Source: Candidatus Harpocratesius repetitus (GTDB lineage: Archaea; Asgardarchaeota; Lokiarchaeia; Sigyniarchaeales; Promethearchaeaceae). From it: a stretch of 64,000 nt of DNA. Position numbers and translations under genes: made by a program. Below, piece by piece: positions 39,018 through 48,630 of this stretch. The stretch spans positions 1,537,666-1,601,665 of the forward strand of contig JAIZWK010000001.1 of the NCBI GenBank assembly GCA_021498095.1, read 5' to 3'. The notes beneath the pieces are model-generated. The model had not been told where the DNA came from, searched no databases, and worked only from the letters and a program-made list of their open reading frames with translations. Position 1 is the first letter of the stretch. Each line of letters starts with the position of its first letter.

Positions 39018-39620
39018 ATGATGATAGATCGATCTGAGAATTTGGAGAAAAAAAGAGCAATTGCATTGAAATTTAAGGAGTATTTCTTCAATTTTGGAAT
39101 GGTTGATACAATTATCAGCGATGTAACTCAAGATATGCATATCAGTAAAAAAACCTTTTATAAATATTTTCCTGGAGGAAAACAAGATTGTTTGTATTTT
39201 ATTTTCTACGATATTGCTAAAGACTCAAAAAGTGAAATAGAAAAAATTCTATCCGATAAAGCAAATTTTGCTAAAACTACATCTGCTGAGATTCTTTCTA
39301 TCCTATTTCAGAAAATATATGAATTGGTTCTTCCCTTTATGTATGGAAATAAGGCTCAAACTAAAGAAGATTATCTGATCGAAAATCAGATTGTTGGAAA
39401 TGCTTATGCAGATGTATTCAGTGATATTATTAAACCGTTTCTAAGTCAAGGAAAAGAAGCAGATCAATTCCATTTTTCAAATTTAGATTTAACATATGAA
39501 GCAATAACCGCTATTGTGAAAAAAAGTATTGCATTGATCTATGATGTACAACATGAGAAATCCCAAGTCGCTGCAATTCAACAAGAAACAATAGAATTAA
39601 TACTAAAAATACTAAATTAA
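39018..39620 (+). CDS. TetR-family transcriptional regulator
   Basis: About 200 residues. The N-terminal HTH reads VDTIISDVTQDMHISKKTFY with the YKYFPGGKQD end typical of TetR proteins; the C-terminal helical domain would bind a ligand and dimerise. ATG 39018 is used rather than TTG 38973, which lies inside the palindromic operator. The likely target is its own promoter and perhaps the divergent or convergent neighbours. Ligand unknown. Confidence 0.85.
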   Translation: MMIDRSENLEKKRAIALKFKEYFFNFGMVDTIISDVTQDMHISKKTFYKYFPGGKQDCLYFIFYDIAKDSKSEIEKILSDKANFAKTTSAEILSILFQKIYELVLPFMYGNKAQTKEDYLIENQIVGNAYADVFSDIIKPFLSQGKEADQFHFSNLDLTYEAITAIVKKSIALIYDVQHEKSQVAAIQQETIELILKILN

Positions 39621-39657
39621 TTTAGTCCCTCAATATATTATCTTATTGTCTCTGTAT

Positions 39658-41910
39658 TTATTTTTCTTTAAGAAATGCGAACTTATCAACTGTTAAATCA
39701 AGTAAACAATTTTTAATTGATAGAAGTTGTTGAATTGTGGTAAGGTTTTGAATTACTAGCATGTCTTGAAATTCTGAATATTTTTCAATTTTATTAAAAG
39801 GTGTTTTTTGCCCACTTTTGATAGATTCACCTTTTTTGGTTGAATTGGGTTGTAATTTATAGCGAATGGTTAATTCTTTGAATGATGATGCCTGTAATTC
39901 GGTATACATTTTAATAATCGTCGATAATGGTACTGATGCAAGAGGATCATGGAATCCAATGCGGTAATGTAATACTGGTTCCTGAAAAAGCTGCTGTGCT
40001 TTCTGATCTACAGGGATTAAAATGGAATTTGGAGGATTTAGAAGTTCTTTTTGAGGATGAGCTTCTGCTAAAACATAATGAATTGGGTTATTTTCATTAA
40101 AATTTTGTTTATCCAGTAATTTTTGCATGAAATCCATAATCTTTACTGCAAAAGTACGATTTTTCGTTTGCATTCGAATAAACAAATCAGTATGCATTAA
40201 AACCATTTCATCCATTCCATGAAATGAGACTGCTGCGATTATACTACCTTTAGGTAAAAAGCATTTTTGAGAAGAAGTTGATTTAAACAAAATTTCTTGT
40301 ATTTGTTGCCAATTGGAAAAATTAGGTAAATTCCTCTTGAGTAATGTGTATTTATATTCAAAAAAATCAAATACTCTAAAAATTGCTTTTTCTAATCCTT
40401 TAAAAAATATCTTTTCGTTCTTATTTGATTTATAATACAAAGCTAGAAGATTTATTGAAATTTTTTCAAGAATTACGGCAGGTTTAAACTGATCATAGTG
40501 CTCAATTGCGATTGGAATACGAAGATTGGTGTAAATATGCTCTGCAGAAGGCCATCCCCATTTCATAAATTGATCGAATATGACTTGTGGATGTGGAAGA
40601 ATCGATATTAAAAGTTGCTGAAATGAAGATAGTTTAGAGAATTCTGAAGCATTTTGAATTCCTTTAAAATCTGATTTTTGCCCATGTATTACCAAATTTG
40701 GAAGTTGAATTTCTCTCTGTGAAGAGTCGTTTTGTAAATATTTCCAATCATTTACATATATTTCTAATAAAGGTCTAATGTCTACATAATTTGCAATCAA
40801 AGAAATTCCTAATGAGATCTTCCAATTATCTGAAAAATAGGGGCTCCAGCTGGTGATTAATTGATTTAATTCTTGGACACGCTTAAAGCTTCTATCTATG
40901 CTAAAAAAATGTTCTAAAAATAAATCAAAGCGAATAATGCTGATTCCCATAGGGAAAAATGGCTTTATTGTTTTGAAAAATGATTGTGTTGCTTGGATTA
41001 ATTCATATAAACTTATCTTGTTCATAGAAATGTCTGTAGGATCTTCTTCTTGAATATAAACTCCTTTAGAATATATATTTTTAGAAAATTTGTATTTTTT
41101 ATAATCGAATTTACGAATGAATCTGAGTATTATTAATTCAAATTGATCTCCAGTAATAACCAGTTCAATTGGAGAAATTCCAAAATGACTTAACTTTACA
41201 AATAAAAAATCTCCGGACAAGAATGCATCTGCATATTTTTGTTGCAACAAGTTAAGTAAAACGAATTGTTCCATAACATTTCGTCCCAAAATATCTTGAA
41301 ATTGTGTTGGACTAAAACAATGTTTGGATATTAATAGCTGCTTAACATCAAATGGGGGAAGACCTAACCGTGTGAGTTTGGCACGATAGTTTTCAAAATG
41401 ATGTTCTATTAAAATAGCGTTGATGTATTCTCTAACCAATGGTGCCGTAAGATATGTTATATTTGCCTTATTTAATCTTTGTTTTGCTTCAGTAGCAATT
41501 TCTTTAGCAATATCTAAAGGCATTCCCGCTTCTTCTTGAAGATGCTTTTCAATTACTGATTCGTCAAAAAATTCCATAGAATACTTGGAAGTTCGAATTC
41601 TGATAGGTGCTTCAGGAGTTACTACTTCTTCTACTGATTGAAGAAAATTTCGGGTTTTATTGCCCATTTCTGTTAATTGATATCCTTTCTCATCTCCTGA
41701 AATGATTAAATTCTCTTTAAGAATGCTTAAATGGTAAGAAAGATTTGGGGTTATGCCAAATCTATCTTCTAATTCATGCTGAATTTCGCTGTATTCAAGA
41801 GGTGTCTTGTGTTGGCTGAGAATCTGAACAATAGCTATTCGTGCTTCATTTTTAAGCGCACCTAAATACTTTACTAATGGATCAATCGAATTTTCAGATT
41901 TTGCAGTCAT
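39658..41910 (-). CDS. ArsR-type HTH fused to an ATP cone and degenerate anaerobic ribonucleotide reductase (NrdD-like) body
   Basis: 750 residues. Residues ~10-90 are a winged HTH (LGALKNEARIAIVQILSQHK, then PNLSYHLSILKENLI). Residues ~100-195 look like an ATP cone (SKYSMEFFDESVIEKHL to APLVREYINAILIEHHFENY). The remainder follows the order of class III ribonucleotide reductase: a YADAFLSGDFLFVKLSHFG segment like the LSGDIHIHDL region, VSFHGMDEMV like the GLNEMV region, and HYVLAEAHPQKELL like the YVLAETPAES region. The C-terminal glycyl-radical motif (RxxGY) and zinc cysteines are absent. It is probably a nucleotide-sensing transcription regulator built from a dead NrdD. Family reading is by eye. 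Confidence 0.72.
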   Translation of the reverse strand: MTAKSENSIDPLVKYLGALKNEARIAIVQILSQHKTPLEYSEIQHELEDRFGITPNLSYHLSILKENLIISGDEKGYQLTEMGNKTRNFLQSVEEVVTPEAPIRIRTSKYSMEFFDESVIEKHLQEEAGMPLDIAKEIATEAKQRLNKANITYLTAPLVREYINAILIEHHFENYRAKLTRLGLPPFDVKQLLISKHCFSPTQFQDILGRNVMEQFVLLNLLQQKYADAFLSGDFLFVKLSHFGISPIELVITGDQFELIILRFIRKFDYKKYKFSKNIYSKGVYIQEEDPTDISMNKISLYELIQATQSFFKTIKPFFPMGISIIRFDLFLEHFFSIDRSFKRVQELNQLITSWSPYFSDNWKISLGISLIANYVDIRPLLEIYVNDWKYLQNDSSQREIQLPNLVIHGQKSDFKGIQNASEFSKLSSFQQLLISILPHPQVIFDQFMKWGWPSAEHIYTNLRIPIAIEHYDQFKPAVILEKISINLLALYYKSNKNEKIFFKGLEKAIFRVFDFFEYKYTLLKRNLPNFSNWQQIQEILFKSTSSQKCFLPKGSIIAAVSFHGMDEMVLMHTDLFIRMQTKNRTFAVKIMDFMQKLLDKQNFNENNPIHYVLAEAHPQKELLNPPNSILIPVDQKAQQLFQEPVLHYRIGFHDPLASVPLSTIIKMYTELQASSFKELTIRYKLQPNSTKKGESIKSGQKTPFNKIEKYSEFQDMLVIQNLTTIQQLLSIKNCLLDLTVDKFAFLKEK

Positions 41911-42146
41911 AAAATAACCATTCCGCTTTAAGAAATATGGAAGAGAATTTAATATATGAATAAGAGTAATCTAAACCAATAAATCCTATGATTTTTTCAA
42001 TATAAATCTCAAAAGAATTTCAGAATAGACAAAAAACGACAAAATATTCAAATAACAACACAGAAAGAATTTATTTTTCTAAATCAAGAATAAAAATACC
42101 CGTAAATTTTTCATCTTTTATAAAAATTTACAAAAATTCTCTCTCT

Positions 42147-42800
42147 ATGCGAGATCAACAGATTTTGATTCGAGAAATCGACTTTTTTATAATTAACTTT
42201 CCAGAAAATTTATGTCTAAAGATTTTAAAAAAACCTCATAATCAAAAATATGATATCAAGTCTTCAATTAAGGGTGAATTCTTCAATTCCCCGATTTTCA
42301 AATTAAAAAATTTAGAATTCTCCCAGTTTAAGCAACTTCTGCAAATTTTTGAAAAAAAATGATATTTTTACCAAAGTAAAATTAAATGAATTTGAAAATC
42401 TTGCTGATTATCGAAACCATACTAAAAATGCTATACGATTTGTCAGCTGGGCTCTATTGGCAATATTTGCATCTTGATTATAAATATCATATTTCTTTAT
42501 CTTAATGGAGATCCATCAAAAATAGAGCGGCATAGGAAAATATATTTCATGCAAATTATTTCAATTATAATTTTTGCTTTAATTAATATAAGCTTATATA
42601 TTTTTGCTCTAACTTTATAAATCACCTTTTTTCATATAAAAATAATTGATAACGTTGGGGAAAATACGGATGATTCAAATGAAAATGGTAGTAAAACAGG
42701 ATTGATCATCGGAATTAGTGGCGGAGTAACCCTTTTAGGCGCTGGAGGTTTTATTCTCTTCAGAAAGATGAAAATAGAAAAAATAATTTCCTTTTTTTAA
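42147..42800 (+). pseudogene. Decayed membrane-protein gene
   Basis: An open frame begins at ATG 42147 and reaches a stop at 42360 just after an A8 run. The adjacent frame continues naturally (ENLADYRNHTKNAIRFVSWA) to a stop at 42475. The first frame then resumes (YLNGDPSKIERHRKIYF, then a hydrophobic helix) to TAA 42618, and after that stop reads on in frame to GLIIGISGGVTLLGAGGFIL and a basic end at 42800. Two frameshifts plus one nonsense codon mark a dead gene for a protein with at least three transmembrane helices and a C-terminal anchor. Confidence 0.6.
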
Positions 42801-42870
42801 TTATTCTTTGTTGGATGAACATTTAATGAATTGTACAAAATTTCTTTGTACAAATGATATTGTAATATTG

Positions 42871-43806
42871 CTATTTTAATGTTTTCGGATCTTGAAGCAA
42901 AATACTGGCCAAAATCGCTTTTCGCATCATCAATCCAAAATATGTTTGCTTAAAATACTGTGCACGAGGATCTGAATCTATTTTTGGGTCGATTTCATTT
43001 ACTCGGGGTAGCGGATGTAGAATAATTGCATCCTGCTTGATTTGTTTTAAATCATCCTTTGTAAGAATGAAAAGATCTTTGACCTTATCATACTCTTCTA
43101 AATCTCCAAACCTCTCTTTCTGGATGCGCGTCATATAGATTACATCCAATTTTGGAAGTGTTTCATGAAAATCTTGTGTTTCAATAAAGTTTGTTCCCTT
43201 TAAAGTTAAAGAATCCTTTACTCGATACTGCATTCTCAACTGCTCAGGACTGATGAAAAATAGGTTTGAGTCAAAATTTGATAAAAGATGAGCTAAAGAA
43301 TGCACAGTCCTACCGTATTTGAGATCCCCTATTAAACCAATATTCAAATTATCTAGTGATCCTTTTAATTCTTTTATTGTAAGTAAATCCAACAATCCTT
43401 GAGTTGGATGTTCTTGGGATCCATTTCCTGCATTGATAATTGGAACATCTGAAAATTCTTGAGCTAATTTTGCTGCTCCCTCTTTCTTATGCCGAATAAC
43501 AATTGTATCTGCATAATTTGCCACAGTTCGAATTGTATCTGCTAGTGTTTCTCCCTTTTTAACCGATGAAGTGCCTGCTTCAGAAAAACCCATTACTCTT
43601 CCACCAAGATGTAACATGGCGCTCTCAAAAGACAAGCGCGTTCGAGTTGAAGGTTCAAAGAACAAAGTTGCCATTACTTTTCCTTGTAAAATTTGTGAAT
43701 ATTGCTTTTTATTTTGCTCGATTGTTGTGGCTAAGTCGATTAATGTTTCAATATCACTCCGTTCAAATTGCTTGGCGGAGATGACATCCATGTTGTAAAA
43801 TTCCAT
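42871..43806 (-). CDS. pyrB: Aspartate carbamoyltransferase catalytic subunit
   Basis: 311 residues from ATG 43806. It catalyses carbamoyl phosphate + aspartate to carbamoyl aspartate in pyrimidine synthesis. Motifs: carbamoyl-phosphate site FFEPSTRTRLSFE, GSQEHPTQGLLD, and HPLPRVNEID near the C-terminus, all intact. The regulatory chain PyrI is not adjacent. A TTG at 43854 would add 16 poorly matching residues, and an ATG at 43791 would remove five. The protein is of usual length. Confidence 0.95.
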   Translation of the reverse strand: MEFYNMDVISAKQFERSDIETLIDLATTIEQNKKQYSQILQGKVMATLFFEPSTRTRLSFESAMLHLGGRVMGFSEAGTSSVKKGETLADTIRTVANYADTIVIRHKKEGAAKLAQEFSDVPIINAGNGSQEHPTQGLLDLLTIKELKGSLDNLNIGLIGDLKYGRTVHSLAHLLSNFDSNLFFISPEQLRMQYRVKDSLTLKGTNFIETQDFHETLPKLDVIYMTRIQKERFGDLEEYDKVKDLFILTKDDLKQIKQDAIILHPLPRVNEIDPKIDSDPRAQYFKQTYFGLMMRKAILASILLQDPKTLK

Positions 43807-44186
43807 TTTCCAACCAATACAAAGCGCGACTTTTTTTATGATTTTTGCTTTCAAGTAACAACCAAGTAATACCTTTTTTTCTGATTTTAATATGAAATTC
43901 TATTTGCTAATCTATTTGGCTTTCTATAGATGCACATTTAAACAAACAAAATCAAGCAAAAATCATGAATTTCATCGCCAATTATCAATCTAGATATATC
44001 CCGCTAAATAATGAGATATTATCCTATTGTTACCAAGAATGGAATTTCAATCTCCCTATTAGTAGAAAAAATTCCAACTCTATACTCGATAAATCATACG
44101 GTTATCTTCTTTGATCTCTCAAATCAAAAAATTAAAAATTCATGCCATCTTTTCATACCTATCAGAATTTCGTTGAAGGAATTATT
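43807..44186. other. Divergent promoter region
   Basis: About 380 AT-rich bases between pyrB (minus) and rpl44e (plus). It should carry both promoters. No RNA gene or repeat was recognised. Confidence 0.4.
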
Positions 44187-44468
44187 ATGAAATTTCCCAA
44201 ATCTAAACGCATTTACTGCCCAAAGTGTAAAGAACACACAGACCATAAAGTCTCAATATACAAAAAAGGAAAAGATACTCAATCCGCTCAAGGCGCAAGA
44301 AGATATGCACGAAAAAAACGGGGCTATGGATCGCAACCTAAGCCTATTCAGCATAACCAAGCCAAGGTTAATAAAAAGACAACACCTACCTATAAATGCA
44401 CCAAATGTAATCGAGTCGTAATTGGCAAGGGATTGCGCTTGAAGAAATTCGAGATCTTAACCAAATAA
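44187..44468 (+). CDS. rpl44e: Large-subunit ribosomal protein eL42 (L44e)
   Basis: 93 residues with two CxxC pairs (YCPKCKEHTDHKV, YKCTKCNRVVIGKGLRLKKF) that bind zinc, and the central basic block RRYARKKRGYGSQPKP, the hallmark of eL42 near the ribosomal E site. ATG 44187 has GAAGGA upstream; the longer frame from 44142 adds unrelated residues. It is followed by rps27e after 21 bases, a pairing conserved in archaea. Confidence 0.95.
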   Translation: MKFPKSKRIYCPKCKEHTDHKVSIYKKGKDTQSAQGARRYARKKRGYGSQPKPIQHNQAKVNKKTTPTYKCTKCNRVVIGKGLRLKKFEILTK

Positions 44469-44489
44469 TCAAAAAAGAGGAAGAAAATC

Positions 44490-44690
44490 ATGAAAGCAAA
44501 AAAATCCGAATTAGTGCCCAAACCAAAAAGTCGATTTTTACGAATTAAATGTTTGAATTGCGGTGCCGAGCAAATTGTGTTCGGTTGTGCGACAGTTGAA
44601 GTGAAATGCTTTGTCTGTGACAAGCAATTAGTTCAATCTACCGGTGGAAAGGCACGAATTTTAACAAAAATTTCTGAAGTTTTATCATAA
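44490..44690 (+). CDS. rps27e: Small-subunit ribosomal protein eS27
   Basis: 66 residues with zinc-binding LNCGAEQIVFGCATVEVKC followed by FVCDK, then the TGGKARI motif, all typical of eS27. It is in an operon with rpl44e. Confidence 0.95.
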   Translation: MKAKKSELVPKPKSRFLRIKCLNCGAEQIVFGCATVEVKCFVCDKQLVQSTGGKARILTKISEVLS

Positions 44691-44811
44691 AATATTATTT
44701 AAAATATCACCAATCTTTTTTTTCCAAATCCTTGAAGGAATCAACATAACATATTTATGATTCTTTCCTTATTCCCAATTATCTTTAAATCTTATAACAG
44801 GCGATTGAATA

Positions 44812-45162
44812 ATGGTTGAATTCTGTCCAAATTGTGAAAAATTGCTTCGAAAGAAGAAAAATGACCAGGGCGAATATGTGATGATGTGTGTAGCGTGCGG
44901 ATATTCGAAACCAATTGAAAAAAAGAGAGAGCGTAAACATAAATTATCAAAACGAATTGAAAAGAAAATCGCCGATAATAAAACACGCGTCTTAGACGAA
45001 AAAAGTGATAATTTAGAACTTAAGCCAAAAACACGGGTCGAGTGTCCTGAATGTGGGTATTTTGAAGCGTATTACGAGCAATATCAGACTCGATCGGCGG
45101 ATGAACCTGCCACAACATTTTATTCATGTGTTCGTTGTAAACATCGTTGGCGGGAGTATTAA
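44812..45162 (+). CDS. tfs: Transcription elongation factor S (TFS / RPB9-TFIIS-like)
   Basis: 116 residues with an N-terminal zinc ribbon (CPNCEKLLRKK, then CVACGYSK) and a C-terminal zinc ribbon (CPECGYFEAYYEQYQTRSAD, then CVRCKHRW). The acidic tip RSADEPATTF is the TFIIS-type catalytic hairpin that inserts into the polymerase secondary channel and stimulates cleavage of backtracked RNA. Asp and Glu are intact, so it is a true TFS rather than an RPB9-like subunit without cleavage activity. Confidence 0.94.
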   Translation: MVEFCPNCEKLLRKKKNDQGEYVMMCVACGYSKPIEKKRERKHKLSKRIEKKIADNKTRVLDEKSDNLELKPKTRVECPECGYFEAYYEQYQTRSADEPATTFYSCVRCKHRWREY

Positions 45163-45596
45163 ATTTTTTTACTTTGTCTGCTTTATCGAGAAAATATTTT
45201 TAGATTTTAAACTTTTCAACATTATAATAAATTCAACAACAAATATTGAGGGTATTTTAAATTTCAAAGATTCGAAGTTTTTCATTCCTTCATCCTAATT
45301 CTCCCGGCTCAAATCTAAAATATTCTTCCTTATTTTTTGTCGATTTTACCAAGGTGCTAAATTCAAGATATGTAAATCAAAAATTATAATAAAATCGACA
45401 TCAGATTGAAGAATTTATAAACAGGATGGTATATTTTTAACAAATTCTTTGAAAAAATCGAGTTCGACAAAAAAAGATTTGCTATATTTCAGATATAAGT
45501 CGGATATATATGAATGATATTCAAAAAAGCGTTTAAATTAAAAAAGATGAAACATCCTCCATTATTTATATATTTGTTGTTCCTATTCTGTATTAA
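45163..45596. other. Intergenic region after tfs
   Basis: About 430 AT-rich bases with no supported gene. It contains 10-bp inverted arms GTCGATTTTA (45339-45348) and TAAAATCGAC (45390-45399), preceded by a T6 run. These could form a terminator or operator. Confidence 0.4.
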
Positions 45597-45848
45597 ATGA
45601 CTACTAAGCAAGATTATAAAAATGAAATTTCTTATAAGGAACTTGAATTTATTGAGGAATTTTTAAAAATATCAAGATTTAAAATTGTATGTTTTAAAGA
45701 TTTTGCCAGTATTCGTCCACAAGCTAATCAAATTCTGCATCTGAATGGTTCTGTTCAAGTTTTAGTTATTATTTATCGAGCATCGCGACATTATTATTAT
45801 TCATCCTATAAAGAAAAATATTATTTTGCTAAAATCTTAAAACAATGA
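45597..45848 (+). CDS. Small uncharacterised protein
   Basis: 83 residues, not recognised. The sequence is Tyr/Lys/Ile-rich (SRHYYYSSYKEKYYFAKILK at the C-terminus). Its stop directly abuts the GTG of the phosphatase-superfamily gene, suggesting translational coupling if it is real. Confidence 0.45.
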   Translation: MTTKQDYKNEISYKELEFIEEFLKISRFKIVCFKDFASIRPQANQILHLNGSVQVLVIIYRASRHYYYSSYKEKYYFAKILKQ

Positions 45849-47039
45849 GTGCTTATCTATCTTGTGTTATTTCCAAAATATAATGGTGGGTCGATTGTTA
45901 ATTTAATGGCTTCTTTAGGGCAGTATTTTGGAATTTCTATGGAATATTCACCCTTGGAAAAATTTCCGACTGGATTTTTGAATTCAAACAACTCATCTCC
46001 TGTTATTTTGATCATAATTGATGGATTAGGGTATAATTATTTGATTAAACACGGCAGTAAATCAAATTTTCATAAATATTTGGCTGAAAAGATGACATCA
46101 GTTTTTCCTTCAACGACAGCTGCAGCCATGACCACGTTTTATTCTGGGATTGCTCCGATAAACCATGGAATTCCCGCCTGGTTTACTTATCTGCGAGAAA
46201 TGGGTGTTGTTAGTACAATTTTGCCTATGCATGTCCGTTCACTTAATACTTCAATTCTTTATAATAATCTAACTGCTGCAGATATTTTTCAATTTCCTTC
46301 TTTTGCAGCTAGACTTTCCCAAAAATCCGTTTCACTTTTTCCGAAATCCATATATAAATCGCCTTACAGCTCTTATGCTGTTAAAGGATCAGTTGAACTG
46401 AAATATCCAATCAAGAATTTACGCGCTTTTTTTAAAACTATTCGAAAAACTATGACAGACAAAAATCCTCCTTCTTATTTGCTGGCATATTGGCCTGATT
46501 TTGATACGTCATCACATATTTATGGAATTGAAAGTAATCAAACGATGGAACACTTTAACGCTTTGGATAGAGAATTTGGTATTTTTATTGATGAAATGAA
46601 GACAAAAGGGCGCAATATGAAAATAATAATTACAGCCGACCATGGTTTGATTGATACAACGGAGGAACATTCTCTATGGTTGCATGCTTATCCTGAATTG
46701 CGACACATGCTGACTTTACCGATAGTTGGTGAAGGACGCGTGCCTTTTTTATACGTTCGGCCTAAATCAGTCCAAGCTTTTGAACGATATATGGAAAATC
46801 ATTTTGGAGAAGTGGGTGAATTATGGACAGCTGAGCAAGCATTCAATCATAATCTTTTTGGACTTTATCAAGCCCATCCACAATTTACAGACCGGATAGG
46901 GGATTATCTCCTGTTTATGAAGGATAATTACGTATTTCGAGAGAGATTACTTGGAGAAAAAAGAGAAAAAATGATTGGGCATCATGGAGGATTAAGTCCT
47001 GAAGAAATGGAAGTACCTCTCATTTTGGTGGATATTTGA
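45849..47039 (+). CDS. Alkaline phosphatase superfamily (type I phosphodiesterase / nucleotide pyrophosphatase-like) enzyme
   Basis: 396 residues. Metal and nucleophile motifs of the superfamily are present in order: VILIIIDGLGYN (metal Asp), VFPSTTAAAMTTFYSGIAP (nucleophile Thr), WPDFDTSSHIYG (metal Asp/His), ITADHGLID (Asp-His) and GHHGGLSPEEM (final His). No signal peptide, so it acts in the cytoplasm on a phosphodiester or phosphonate substrate that cannot be told. GTG 45849 is kept because the NGGSIVNLMASL stretch before the next ATG (45906) looks conserved. Confidence 0.88.
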   Translation: MLIYLVLFPKYNGGSIVNLMASLGQYFGISMEYSPLEKFPTGFLNSNNSSPVILIIIDGLGYNYLIKHGSKSNFHKYLAEKMTSVFPSTTAAAMTTFYSGIAPINHGIPAWFTYLREMGVVSTILPMHVRSLNTSILYNNLTAADIFQFPSFAARLSQKSVSLFPKSIYKSPYSSYAVKGSVELKYPIKNLRAFFKTIRKTMTDKNPPSYLLAYWPDFDTSSHIYGIESNQTMEHFNALDREFGIFIDEMKTKGRNMKIIITADHGLIDTTEEHSLWLHAYPELRHMLTLPIVGEGRVPFLYVRPKSVQAFERYMENHFGEVGELWTAEQAFNHNLFGLYQAHPQFTDRIGDYLLFMKDNYVFRERLLGEKREKMIGHHGGLSPEEMEVPLILVDI

Positions 47040-47067
47040 TAAATTTAGCAACATACCTGAAAAATTT

Positions 47068-47131
47068 TAATAGATATGGGAGAAGTGTGAGATGTGTGAG
47101 AAGTATGAGAAATGCAGGACATGTGAGATGT
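47068..47131 (+). repeat. Purine-rich degenerate simple repeat
   Basis: Irregular repetition of TGTGAGA / TATGAGA units between two convergent genes, including two copies of TGTGAGATGT. A low-complexity tract of unknown role. Confidence 0.5.
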
Positions 47132-47141
47132 ATAAAAAAGC

Positions 47142-47489
47142 TTATTGGATTTCCTTAAATTTCTCCATGGTTTTCAAATAGAAATTAAAATCCAATTCTT
47201 GCATGTCTTGAATAATTTGAGCAGCAATTACTGGAGTCCCAGTTCCATCAACTTCATACTTTCCGAAGACTCTATATAGATTTCCCTCTGTTATTTTGGG
47301 TGCGTCATCTGGGATATTTTGGGTTTGAATTTTACCTGTTGTATCATCAATGTAAAAATCGTTATTTGCATTTATGTTACGAGCATAACCTGTCAGTTGG
47401 ACCAAACCATCAGTGGGTTGAAGGTCTTTTACAAGTTTTTTTTCATAATACTGATCAGAACGCATTTCTTCTGGAGTAAATTCAGCCAT
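47142..47489 (-). CDS. Single OB-fold nucleic-acid-binding protein (RPA-like)
   Basis: 115 residues. The pattern VQLTGYARNINANNDFYIDD followed by TGKIQ, YRVFGKYEVDGTG and PVIAAQIIQDM matches an OB-fold of the RPA14/RPA32 type that binds single-stranded DNA. A short helical C-terminus follows. It is divergent to pcna, which supports a replication or repair role. Confidence 0.72.
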   Translation of the reverse strand: MAEFTPEEMRSDQYYEKKLVKDLQPTDGLVQLTGYARNINANNDFYIDDTTGKIQTQNIPDDAPKITEGNLYRVFGKYEVDGTGTPVIAAQIIQDMQELDFNFYLKTMEKFKEIQ

Positions 47490-47811
47490 AAATAGTCAAA
47501 TAAATTATGTCTCTCTTGCTTTTTAAAATCACTGAAGTTGGGATTAATAATAAATTAGTATTAGAAAGCAATAAAGCGAGTAATGATGAAATTGGTGAAA
47601 GTTATGAATATTTATGTTGTACATAAAAATGAAAAGGTAGAGAATAAACTTCCATTATAAAAATGGTCAAACGATATTATAAGAGATCAAGAATCAAACG
47701 ATTTGGAGAAAAATACTTATTACAAGGTTAATATGTTGAGTGATTAAGTTTATTTGATTTTCCATACAAACATTCATATTATTAGTAGATAAAAAAATAG
47801 AGGACATAAGC
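47490..47811. other. Divergent promoter region between the OB-fold gene and pcna
   Basis: About 320 AT-rich bases. GAGG (47801-47804) precedes the pcna ATG. No other feature was recognised. Confidence 0.4.
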
Positions 47812-48597
47812 ATGTTTAAGGTTAAAATTAAAGATTCAAAAATGATTAAAGGAATTTTCGATGCAATATCTTCCATTATTAGTGAAACAGTACTTAAAGT
47901 TGACCCAAATGTAGGGATCTCGATGACAGCAATGGATATATCCCATATCTGTTTGGTCTCCTTAGTTTTACATAAAGATGATTTAGATGAATTTCAAGCT
48001 GATGAATTATACGAATTGGGAATTAATTTAGAAGATATGGTTAAAATTCTCAAACGTAGTGGTTCATCTGATGAGATTACCTTCTCTCATGATGCTTCTG
48101 AGAAAAAATTAATCATCCAAATGAAACCACCTGAGGCGAAAAAGGCGCGTACTTTTACGATGAGTTTAATTGACTATGATGGAGAAGAAATTGATGTAAA
48201 TGCTTTGAACAATTTGGAATTTGATAATATTTGTACATTTAATCTTTCATATTTAGATGAAGCCATCAAGGATGCAGAAATATTTGCAGAAGTTCTTCAA
48301 ATCCAAGCTTTACCAAATTTAGTATTTTCGACTAATGGTAATATTGGGGATATGGAATATGTTCTAGAAAAGGAGGAATTAATCTCTGCAGATTTTAAGT
48401 CAGAGAGCACAGGTGTGTTTTCAATTGCATTTTTGAAAAATATTTTGAAGATGGGTGCAATTGCACAGAATATTACTGCAGAAATGCGTTCAGATGCCCC
48501 ATTAAAGATGAATTTTGATATACTGAATTCAAGTCATGTCTTGTATTTCTTAGCACCTCGGGTGGAAGACGATGACGATTCCATGTATGAAGATTAA
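47812..48597 (+). CDS. pcn: DNA polymerase sliding clamp PCNA
   Basis: 261 residues, normal length. It begins with the clamp strand pattern (FKVKIKDSKMIKGIFDAISS), has AMDISHICLVSL, and ends with LYFLAPRVEDDD. Two-domain clamp layout with the interdomain connector near residues 115-130. It forms a trimeric ring that tethers polymerases and other factors to DNA. The adjacent divergent OB-fold gene supports a replication locus. Confidence 0.95.
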   Translation: MFKVKIKDSKMIKGIFDAISSIISETVLKVDPNVGISMTAMDISHICLVSLVLHKDDLDEFQADELYELGINLEDMVKILKRSGSSDEITFSHDASEKKLIIQMKPPEAKKARTFTMSLIDYDGEEIDVNALNNLEFDNICTFNLSYLDEAIKDAEIFAEVLQIQALPNLVFSTNGNIGDMEYVLEKEELISADFKSESTGVFSIAFLKNILKMGAIAQNITAEMRSDAPLKMNFDILNSSHVLYFLAPRVEDDDDSMYED

Positions 48598-48630
48598 AAT
48601 ATAATTGTATTTTTTTAGTGTAGCGGTCAA

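Noticed and set aside
43791..43854. TTG start at 43854 for pyrB
   Set aside because: The extra residues are not typical of PyrB; ATG 43806 or 43791 fits family length better.
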